NCBI GenBank assembly: GCA_018660305.1
Contig: JABJKO010000278.1
Span: forward strand, 1-24,242
Reading direction: 5' to 3'
DNA from: Rhodospirillaceae bacterium
Lineage (GTDB): Bacteria > Pseudomonadota > Alphaproteobacteria > MPNO01 > UBA2964
DNA length: 24,242 bases
A program made the translations under genes and the position numbers. Positions 1 to 6,024 of this stretch are shown here, piece after piece; the stretch's first letter is position 1; each line of letters starts with the position of its first letter. The notes under the pieces are model-generated. The model ran no database searches, had not been told where the DNA came from, and worked only from the letters and a program-made list of their open reading frames with translations.

Positions 1-48
1 CTGTGGGTGGCCGGGAGGGGGAGAGGGCCGGTGCTGCTTAAACTAAAA

Positions 49-825
49 TTAGTCGGAGAGGGGATGTTCCTTCTCCGGCAGGCCGCGTGTCAGGCGATCG
101 ACCAGTCCCGACGGCAGGACGCCCAACAGCCATCCCATGGCGTAGGTGGGAAAAGGAAATCCGATACGGCCCCTGTTGCGGGCCAGCCGGCGGCTTATGA
201 TGGACGCGGCGCGGTCGGCATCCATCAGAAACGGCATGCGGAACGGATTGTCGGCCGTCATCCTGCTTTCGACGAAGCCGGGGCAGATGACCGAAATTTC
301 AAGACCCTGGCGCGCGTAGCGGACCCGCAACCCCTCTCCCCACGATTTAACGGCCGCCTTCGATGCGCAATAGGCCGGCGCACCCGGCAATCCGCGAAAG
401 GCCGCGACGGAACTCACGATGGCGACTTGGCCCCGTCCCCGGCCGGCCATACGGTCCAGCGCCGGCAGCACCGTATTGACGACGCCATCGATATTGACCG
501 CGAAGATGCGCCGAGTGCCGTCCGCGCCCCCCGGCACGCCGTCGCTGCCGCCGGAAACGCCGGCATTGGCGATCACCAGATCCAGCGGCAGGGTGCCGTC
601 GCATCGGTTTATCCAGTCCGCCATGGCTGCGCTGTCGGTGACGTCGAGTACCTCCGTGGCGACGGTGGCACCCTGCGCCCGGCACCTGTCGGCGATCTCC
701 GCGAGCCGGTCGCCATTGCGGCCGCTCAAATACAGTTTGGCGTCCGGGGCGGCATAGGCGAGCGCCAGCCCGGCACCGATTCCGCTCGATGCGCCGGTTA
801 CCAGGATAGATTTGGGGGACTGCAT
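49..825 (-). CDS. SDR family NAD(P)-dependent oxidoreductase
   Basis: This 258-residue protein is a classical short-chain dehydrogenase/reductase, a cytoplasmic Rossmann-fold enzyme that oxidises or reduces an alcohol or ketone. The cofactor-binding motif TGASSGIG is at residues 10-17, NAG at 87-89, the structural Asn in VNID near 111, a catalytic Ser at 138-139, and the catalytic pair Y152/K156 in AYCASK. The length is normal for the family. The open frame continues upstream to 1155, but that part is arginine-rich and antisense to yicC. The ATG at 825, just before SILVTGASSGIG, is the natural start. It is divergent from yicC with about 100 bp between them. The substrate cannot be read from the sequence; a role in lipid or polyketide-like metabolism is only a guess. 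Confidence 0.9.
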   Translation of the reverse strand: MQSPKSILVTGASSGIGAGLALAYAAPDAKLYLSGRNGDRLAEIADRCRAQGATVATEVLDVTDSAAMADWINRCDGTLPLDLVIANAGVSGGSDGVPGGADGTRRIFAVNIDGVVNTVLPALDRMAGRGRGQVAIVSSVAAFRGLPGAPAYCASKAAVKSWGEGLRVRYARQGLEISVICPGFVESRMTADNPFRMPFLMDADRAASIISRRLARNRGRIGFPFPTYAMGWLLGVLPSGLVDRLTRGLPEKEHPLSD

Positions 826-844
826 AGGGATTCGCACCAGTGGC

Positions 845-873
845 TTGTTGCGGAACTTCGCCGCCAGTATAGT
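845..873 (+). promoter_or_regulatory. Predicted sigma70-type promoter of yicC-gmk
   Basis: TTGTTG (845-850) and TATAGT (868-873) are separated by exactly 17 bp, close to the TTGACA-N17-TATAAT consensus. Transcription would start near 880, leaving a leader of about 47 nt before the yicC GTG. It lies in the divergent gap with the SDR gene. This is prediction by eye only. Confidence 0.55.
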
Positions 874-926
874 GCGCCCGACCCGGCGCCGCCTCCGTAT
901 TTCGGGCCGCAGGTAAGGGGAAATTC

Positions 927-1814
927 GTGACCGTTTCCAGCATGACAGGATTTGCCCGCGCCGAGGGCGCCGAGAACGGCTATAGCTGGACATGGGAAAT
1001 CCGAAGCGTAAACGCCCGCGCCATGGATACGCGGCTGCGTGTGCCGTCCGGTATGGAACGGCTTGAAGCGCGTCTGAAGCCGGCCGTCGCCGAGCGTTTC
1101 GTGCGCGGCAACATATCGGCGTCGCTGGCGCTGAGCCGGCCACAACGGCAGACAACGCTGGCGGTGAATAACGAAATCCTCGATCAGGTGATCGAGATCG
1201 CCAAGGATATTTCCGGCCGGATAAAGGCCACGCCCCCCACCATCGATGGGTTGTTGTCCGTCCGCGGGGTCCTGGATGCGGTCGAGGCCGAAGAAAGCGA
1301 CGAAGAGCGCGAGGCGCTTGAAAACGCCATTGTCGTTTCCTTCGAGACCGGTCTCGATGGGCTCAAGGAAAACCGCGGTCAGGAAGGCGGCCGTCTGGCC
1401 GAGGTGGTGAAAGGTCACCTGGAGGATATCGCGTCGCTGTCCAGCCGGGCATCGGGAGCCTCGGCGGCGAGTGCGGCGGCCGTCGAAAAGCGGCTGAGGG
1501 ATCAGATAAGCGCGTTGCTCAAGGACGATCCGGCATTGCCCGAGGACAGGCTGGCGCAGGAGGTGGCGCTGCTTGTGGCCAAAGGGGATATCCGCGAGGA
1601 ACTGGACCGTCTTCAGGCCCATGTGGATGCCGCGCGCGATCTCCTGGAATCCGACGAACCCATCGGGCGGCCGTTTGATTTTCTCTGTCAGGAATTCAAC
1701 CGGGAAGCCAACACGCTGTGTTCAAAGGCCTCGGATATCGAGCTGACCCGGTTGGGTCTTGATCTTAAGGCGTCCATCGAGCGTCTGCGCGAGCAGATAC
1801 AGAATATCGAATAG
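927..1814 (+). CDS. yicC: YicC/YloC family endoribonuclease
   Basis: This 295-residue protein belongs to the YicC/YloC family, cytoplasmic endoribonucleases linked to small-RNA turnover and stationary-phase survival. The family N-terminus SSMTGFAR is at residues 4-11. The C-terminal signature runs through EFNREANTLCSKA and ends in SIERLREQIQNIE, as in most family members. The start is GTG at 927, with the purine-rich stretch AGGTAAGGGG (911-920) at suitable spacing; an ATG at 942 would cut into the conserved motif. gmk follows 13 bp downstream, the usual yicC-gmk pair, probably cotranscribed from the promoter at 845-873. Confidence 0.95.
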   Translation: MTVSSMTGFARAEGAENGYSWTWEIRSVNARAMDTRLRVPSGMERLEARLKPAVAERFVRGNISASLALSRPQRQTTLAVNNEILDQVIEIAKDISGRIKATPPTIDGLLSVRGVLDAVEAEESDEEREALENAIVVSFETGLDGLKENRGQEGGRLAEVVKGHLEDIASLSSRASGASAASAAAVEKRLRDQISALLKDDPALPEDRLAQEVALLVAKGDIREELDRLQAHVDAARDLLESDEPIGRPFDFLCQEFNREANTLCSKASDIELTRLGLDLKASIERLREQIQNIE

Positions 1815-1827
1815 AGCGGACCGATCC

Positions 1828-2466
1828 ATGCCCTCATCCGGAATAGCCCGTCGCGGTCTCATGCTGGTCCTGTCGTCGCCTTCCGGGGCAGGTAAAACCA
1901 CCATATCGCGGCGCATCATGGAACAGGATTCCAATATGACCATGTCGGTCTCGGTGACGACGCGTCCGAGACGGCCGGGTGAGGAAAACGGGCGCGATTA
2001 TCATTTTGTCGACCCCACCGAGTTTAATCTGATGGTGAACCGCCAGGAATTGCTGGAACACGCCAAGGTGTTCGGCAATTACTACGGCACGCCTCGCCAG
2101 CCGGTGGAAGACGCCCTGGCCGCCGGCCGCGACGTGCTGTTCGATATCGACTGGCAGGGCGCCCAGCAGGTGGCGGAGAAAGCGCGTCAGGATCTGGTGA
2201 GCGTCTTTATCCTGCCACCCTCCACCATCGAGCTCGACCGCCGGCTGCATCAGCGGGCGCAGGATCCGGAGGAGGTGGTCGCCGCCCGCATGGCCAAGGC
2301 CTCCGACGAGATGAGCCACTATGCCGAATATGATTTCATCGTGGTCAATGTCGACATCGATGAAAGCGTCGGGCAGGTGGAAGCCATCGTCACCGCCGAA
2401 CGGCTCAGACGCCAGCGCCGGATAGGGCTTTCCGAATTCGTCAAACGCCTCCAGGAAGGCTACTGA
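1828..2466 (+). CDS. gmk: Guanylate kinase
   Basis: This enzyme transfers phosphate from ATP to GMP, giving GDP, an essential step in GTP supply. It has 212 residues, normal for the family. The P-loop SPSGAGKTT is at residues 17-25, followed by the GMP-binding region (VSVTTRPRRPGEENGRDYHF) and the FDIDWQGAQQ segment. The ATG at 1828 is preceded by the purine-rich GAGCGGA (1813-1819). The open frame extends upstream to 1759, but that part overlaps yicC. The gene is 13 bp after yicC and probably in the same operon. Confidence 0.97.
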   Translation: MPSSGIARRGLMLVLSSPSGAGKTTISRRIMEQDSNMTMSVSVTTRPRRPGEENGRDYHFVDPTEFNLMVNRQELLEHAKVFGNYYGTPRQPVEDALAAGRDVLFDIDWQGAQQVAEKARQDLVSVFILPPSTIELDRRLHQRAQDPEEVVAARMAKASDEMSHYAEYDFIVVNVDIDESVGQVEAIVTAERLRRQRRIGLSEFVKRLQEGY

Positions 2467-2548
2467 GCCACAGGGGTCTCCCCACTTACGAGGCGACGAC
2501 CGGCGATCCGGTCAAGACGATAGTCTGGCATAAGAGGAAACTAGAGAT

Positions 2549-2710
2549 ATGAACGCCACAGAATTTGGGTCGAAGCACGTGTGTGAAGCCTGCGCGACCA
2601 AGTTTTACGATCTAAAACGGGCGAACGCCGTCTGTCCGAAGTGCGGCTCCAAACCAATTGCACCAAAGGCCCCGAGGGCGGCCCGGACGGTCGGAAAAAC
2701 CAAGCGCTAA
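2549..2710 (+). CDS. Short FYDLN-type zinc-ribbon protein (TIGR02300-like)
   Basis: This 53-residue protein contains two cysteine pairs, CEAC (C12, C15) and CPKC (C29, C32), that probably bind zinc. The segment KFYDLKR between them matches the signature of the FYDLN-acid family (TIGR02300/PF09538). Family members usually continue into a long Asp/Glu-rich tail. This one instead ends in a short Lys/Arg-rich tail (about residues 40-53) and is unusually small. The ATG at 2549 has AGAGGA (2533-2538) as ribosome binding site. It lies 82 bp after gmk and just before a strong terminator, which supports a real transcribed gene. Function is unknown. Confidence 0.82.
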   Translation: MNATEFGSKHVCEACATKFYDLKRANAVCPKCGSKPIAPKAPRAARTVGKTKR

Positions 2711-2760
2711 GCGAGCATAAAATACGTCTAGAGCCCTATACAGCTAAATTTTCCGCGGAG

Positions 2761-2803
2761 ACGACGGTCCCCCCGTAATTTGGCGGGGCCGCCGTTTTCT
2801 TTT
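2761..2803 (+). terminator. Rho-independent terminator after the FYDLN gene
   Basis: A GC-rich hairpin pairs ACGACGGTCCC (from 2761) with GGGGCCGCCGT (ending at 2794), with one mismatch and one G-T pair, followed by TTTTCTTTT (2794-2803). It ends the yicC-gmk-FYDLN direction. Its T-tract runs into the stop codon of the rsmA remnant, so it probably marks the original border between the two convergent gene groups. Confidence 0.8.
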
Positions 2804-3117
2804 ATGGGGTCTTCGCCTTTGCCGCGCGGGCTGCTTTTAACGCCCGGGCCAGGGCGCAGAATTCTTCCACGGAGAGTGTTTCGGCGCGGAGATCGGGGCG
2901 GATGCCGGCCACTTCCAGCAGGGACAGCGGGGCCACATCAAGGCCCCTGAGGGCCGAGCGCAGCATCTTGCGCCGTTGTCCAAAGGCCGCCGCCGTTATG
3001 GCTTCCACATCCTTGAATTCCGCCGGCGCCAGGATCCGGTCGGCGATTTCCTTCTGGAACATCGGGGTCATGGACTGAATGCCGGCAGGATCGCGCAGCG
3101 AGTCCATGAGCAGCCGG
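2802..3117 (-). pseudogene. Truncated rsmA copy (3' part only, internal deletion)
   Basis: Positions 2813-3117 align with 6036-6496 of the intact rsmA downstream: about 20 mismatches over 305 aligned bases by hand, near 93% identity. The copy lacks the N-terminal SAM-binding half. It also lacks an internal 156 bp (52 codons, in frame), with one GCCAG left at 3028-3032 where the intact gene has GCCAG at both 6251 and 6407. The surviving frame (about 101 residues from an internal ATG) has no frameshift, but it cannot be a working methyltransferase. It keeps its own ending (AKAKTP and TAA at 2802), abutting the terminator, so this is probably the original chromosomal 3' end of rsmA. Homology to rsmA stops abruptly at 3117. 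Confidence 0.88.
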
Positions 3118-3457
3118 TCTGGCTTAAAGTCTTTCGCGCGTCACCCATCCCATCGTCACCTTTGGAATAAATCCGAGGGTGTCCGGTATAATTGTTGGAT
3201 AATTTTTTTGTGCGCCCGACGGCACGCGATTCTCCCGTCCTCGCCACGCCAACTTCTATTGGACTGGGCTATTGGACTGGGGAGGGAAAGCTTTTCAATG
3301 GATTTTCCGGGACTTCGCGGTCACCGGGAGGATCGAAGACTATCAGATGATGAAAAGGTTTTTTACTACTATAGGTAAAGGGATATGGGGTGGTTGCTCG
3401 CAAAAATCTTGAATAATTGTTAACATAAACGGGTAACTATAAAAATATGCACATTAC
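3118..3457. other. Non-coding leader of the chemoreceptor insertion
   Basis: No recognisable gene is seen in this stretch, which begins at the exact end of the rsmA homology. It becomes AT-rich toward the right. It contains a perfect 13-bp tandem repeat (3256-3281). It also contains a 26-codon frame (3298-3378) preceded by a good GGAGGG purine stretch, but the peptide resembles nothing known to me. A weak promoter-like pair, TTGAAT (3409) and TAACTAT (3434), has too long a spacer to trust. Confidence 0.5.
3256..3281. repeat. Perfect 13-bp tandem duplication
   Basis: CTATTGGACTGGG occurs twice head to tail (3256-3268 and 3269-3281) with no mismatch. It lies upstream of the chemoreceptor and has no clear function; replication slippage is the simplest origin. 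Confidence 0.9.
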
Positions 3458-3550
3458 TTATACATATGAGAATTGATCTCATATATATAAATGCAAATGA
3501 GAACTATTCTCATATGTATAAGTGAAAATGATAATTAATCTCTTATGTAT
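3458..3550 (+). promoter_or_regulatory. Three 31-bp repeats with Fur/IRO-box-like palindromes
   Basis: Three contiguous 31-bp units (3458-3488, 3489-3519, 3520-3550) each carry a 15-bp dyad: TGAGAATTGATCTCA (3467-3481), TGAGAACTATTCTCA (3498-3512) and TGATAATTAATCTCT (3529-3543). A fourth, partial unit (AAGTACAAATG) follows at 3551. The spacing is exactly 31 bp, close to three helical turns. The dyads resemble the Fur 7-1-7 consensus (TGATAATnATTATCA), and the first two also fit the rhizobial RirA/IRO form TGA-N9-TCA. TATAAG occurs at 3517-3522 and 3548-3553; the second could be the -10 of the chemoreceptor promoter, with the operators over or just upstream of it. The dyads and spacing are seen directly; iron control is inference. 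Confidence 0.7.
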
Positions 3551-3636
3551 AAGTACAAATGGCGATTCTGCCGGCCAAAATCAGTTTGCGTTCGGTGCGG
3601 CGCATTTCAAAACGCAAGCAAAAGGAAAGTATTGTA

Positions 3637-5802
3637 ATGAATCCCGACGATCAGAATCAAACGGCTGATGATGCGGCGCCCACCGACAGCGACGATAACG
3701 TTGCTCCGAAAACATCGGTAAAATTGAACTCAACGACAAACGCTGGATCACGGCAGAACCTGCTGCGGAATAGTGGCATTGGGAAGAGAATATGGTCCAT
3801 CGTCGGCATTGCGGCGGCTGGGGTAATCGGTCTCGGAATTACCTCGGCAGTATTCCAGTCGAAGTTCGATGCCAACCAGACCCAGCTCGATTCCTACACA
3901 TCGATCGCCAGTCTGATTAGTAAACTGGAGATTAACGCGCTTCAGATGCGACGAAGCGAAAAGGATTTCTTGCTGCGCAGGCTCCCTAAATACCGGGGTA
4001 AATACCTGAAGGCCGCCAAACACGGCCAGGCGGTACTCGGTGAGATCCGTCAGGTGCCCGCTGCCAAGGGGGTCGACGGCGCATCGCAGAAACTTTCCGC
4101 GGGCGTCAAGACCCACATTGCCCAGTTTGAAACTGTCTTCAATCTCCAGAAAACGCTCGGTTTCAATGAGAAGTCGGGACTGCAGGGCGCACTTCGCAAG
4201 GCTGTCCACGGCGTGGAGACCTATTTGAAGAAAGTGAAGCTGGATAATCTAACGGTCAAGATGCTGATGATGCGCCGGCACGAAAAGGATTTCATCATGC
4301 GCGGCGCGCAAAAATATGTCGCCCGTATCGACAAGCGGCAGGCTGAGTTCCGGTCGTTATTGGCGGCATCCACTCTCCCTCCGGCCACACAGAAGGCGAT
4401 AAACGGCCTGTTGAATGATTATGTCGGAAAATTCAAGAATTTTGCCGAAACCAGCCTGATCCTCAAGAAGGAAACGAAGAAGCTTTCGAGCATTTTCGCG
4501 GCCATGGGGCCGTCATTCAAAAAGGTAACGGTATTTTCCCAAACGCGGTTAACCGAGGCACGAGCCACCTACGAGCAGGCAAAAAGCACTCTCTCGCGTA
4601 CCTTGATTGGGCTCACGATCGGCATCCTGATAGTCAGCATTTTTGTCGGATTTTTCATCGCCCGCAGCATTGTTAGTCCGGTTCAAATTCTGTCGGGCGC
4701 TGTCTCGAGGCTGGCGGATGGCGATACCGACGTTGAGATCGTGGGCACGGAATTCCGCGATGAGACTGGCACCATGGCGAAAGCGCTTGAGGTGTTCCGA
4801 GGGAATCTGATCGAAGCGAAAAAGCTCGAATCCCAACAGCGCGATGCCGAGAATAAGGCGCAGGCAGAAGAGCGTCGGCATGAGGCTGAGAAACAGGAAG
4901 CCTCAGGCAAGGAGGCGGAGCGAAAAGAGCGCGAAGCCGCCGAACAGCATAAGCGGACCGAGCAAATCGAAAAGATCATTGCTTCCTTCGACACGCAGAT
5001 CAGTTCAGTCGTAGAGACGTTAAGCTCGGCGACGACGGAGATGCAGTCATCGGCTGAAACCATGTCGGCGACTGCGGAGCAAACCAACAAGCAGGCAACC
5101 GCCGTCGCTGCGGCTTCCGAAAAAGCGTCGGTCAACGTTCAGACGGTTGCTTCTTCCACCGAAGAACTGTCGGCTTCGGTCGAGGAAATCAGTCGTCAGG
5201 TCACCCAGAGCAACGAAATCGCCCAGAACGCGGTGAATGAGGCGAAACAGACCAATGAGAAGGTTGAGGGTTTGGCCGAAGCCGCTCAAAGAATTGGCGA
5301 TGTAGTCAATCTAATTAACGACATTGCGAGCCAGACTAATCTGCTGGCGTTGAACGCGACCATCGAAGCGGCCCGTGCCGGTGATGCCGGTAAGGGCTTC
5401 GCGGTGGTGGCATCGGAGGTCAAATCCCTGGCCACCCAGACCGGCAAGGCGACCGAGGAGATTGCTGCCCAGATCACCGCCATCCAGAACGCTACCAACG
5501 ATGCCGTACAAGCCATCCAGGGTATTGGGTCGACCATCGGCCACCTTGGTGAAATCGCAACTTCGGTCGCTTCGGCCGTCGACCAACAGGGTTCGGCAAC
5601 GCGCGAAATAGCAACCAGCGTTCAGCAGGCCGCCGCCGGCACCCAGGAGGTATCGAACAATATTACCCAGGTCACTCAGGCAGCCAGCGAAAGCCAGTCC
5701 TCCTCTACTCAGATGTTGAGCGCTTCCAAGGAACTTGCCCTGCAGGGCGACGTCCTACGTGGTGAGGTCGACAAATTCCTCCAGGAGATCCGCGCCGCGT
5801 AG
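3637..5802 (+). CDS. Methyl-accepting chemotaxis protein, HBM-type sensor
   Basis: This 721-residue chemoreceptor has a cytoplasmic N-terminal tail of about 50 residues, TM1 (about 52-73), a helical periplasmic sensor of about 245 residues, TM2 (about 322-345), HAMP, an Ala/Glu/Lys-rich coiled coil, and the MCP signalling domain. The conserved hairpin tip (INDIASQTNLLALNATIEAA) starts near 560. The sensor repeats one motif, MRRSEKDFLLR at 104 and MRRHEKDFIMR at 212, typical of two-module helical bimodular (HBM) sensors; McpS, of that family, binds TCA-cycle acids. The C-terminus (EIRAA) lacks a CheR/CheB-tethering pentapeptide. The start was set at ATG 3637 because AAAGGAAAG (3621-3629) sits at proper distance. 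An in-frame ATG at 3559 falls in the last operator repeat and has no ribosome site. There are no neighbouring che genes. It looks acquired, being flanked by rsmA duplicates. Confidence 0.93.
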   Translation: MNPDDQNQTADDAAPTDSDDNVAPKTSVKLNSTTNAGSRQNLLRNSGIGKRIWSIVGIAAAGVIGLGITSAVFQSKFDANQTQLDSYTSIASLISKLEINALQMRRSEKDFLLRRLPKYRGKYLKAAKHGQAVLGEIRQVPAAKGVDGASQKLSAGVKTHIAQFETVFNLQKTLGFNEKSGLQGALRKAVHGVETYLKKVKLDNLTVKMLMMRRHEKDFIMRGAQKYVARIDKRQAEFRSLLAASTLPPATQKAINGLLNDYVGKFKNFAETSLILKKETKKLSSIFAAMGPSFKKVTVFSQTRLTEARATYEQAKSTLSRTLIGLTIGILIVSIFVGFFIARSIVSPVQILSGAVSRLADGDTDVEIVGTEFRDETGTMAKALEVFRGNLIEAKKLESQQRDAENKAQAEERRHEAEKQEASGKEAERKEREAAEQHKRTEQIEKIIASFDTQISSVVETLSSATTEMQSSAETMSATAEQTNKQATAVAAASEKASVNVQTVASSTEELSASVEEISRQVTQSNEIAQNAVNEAKQTNEKVEGLAEAAQRIGDVVNLINDIASQTNLLALNATIEAARAGDAGKGFAVVASEVKSLATQTGKATEEIAAQITAIQNATNDAVQAIQGIGSTIGHLGEIATSVASAVDQQGSATREIATSVQQAAAGTQEVSNNITQVTQAASESQSSSTQMLSASKELALQGDVLRGEVDKFLQEIRAA

Positions 5803-5842
5803 AACTCAACCGGACACAATTTTAGGTAATGACAGGCTTATG

Positions 5843-5884
5843 AATGAAAGCAGACATCCAGAGATGATGTCTGCTTTCATTTTA
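5843..5884 (+). terminator. Perfect 16-bp hairpin terminator after the chemoreceptor
   Basis: Bases 5843-5858 pair perfectly with 5866-5881 around a 7-base loop (CAGAGAT). The top of the stem reads GCAGACATC/GATGTCTGC, the base is AT-rich, and TTTA follows. It lies 40 bp after the chemoreceptor stop. The stem is symmetric enough that it may also stop rsmA transcription coming from the right. Confidence 0.8.
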
Positions 5885-6024
5885 TACTCGGATGTCTGTT
5901 GTCAGAGGGGCGCCGCAGGTGGTTGAAAAGAGTCGCCCGGATGGTGAAATTCACACATTTTTTCACGGCTTTGACCAAAAAAATAACGTTATAAAATAAC
6001 ACGTTATAAATATATGCACCTCGT
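5885..6024. other. AT-rich right edge of the insertion, with short repeats
   Basis: No gene is visible. The stretch 5950-6024 is strongly AT-rich compared with the genes on either side. It contains the palindrome ATAACGTTAT (5983-5992) and a 10-bp direct repeat ACGTTATAAA (5986-5995 and 6001-6010). These could be a protein-binding site or part of the ancestral element; nothing decides between them. Confidence 0.55.

Noticed and set aside
7..930. 307-codon plus-strand frame opposite the SDR gene
   Set aside because: The minus strand encodes a complete SDR with all catalytic motifs; the plus frame is low-complexity shadow.
826..1155. N-terminal extension of the SDR to 1155
   Set aside because: The added part is arginine-rich and antisense to the yicC start; SDR homology begins at the ATG at 825.
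2711..2760. A tRNA gene after the FYDLN gene, as in some alphaproteobacteria
   Set aside because: No cloverleaf, T-loop consensus or CCA end could be found before the terminator.
3458..3550. CRISPR-like regular repeats
   Set aside because: The units are contiguous with no spacers, only three, AT-rich and palindromic at each core; no cas gene is near. Operator sites fit better.
3559..3636. Upstream in-frame extension of the chemoreceptor from ATG 3559
   Set aside because: That ATG is part of the partial fourth operator repeat and has no ribosome site, while ATG 3637 has AAAGGAAAG at good spacing.
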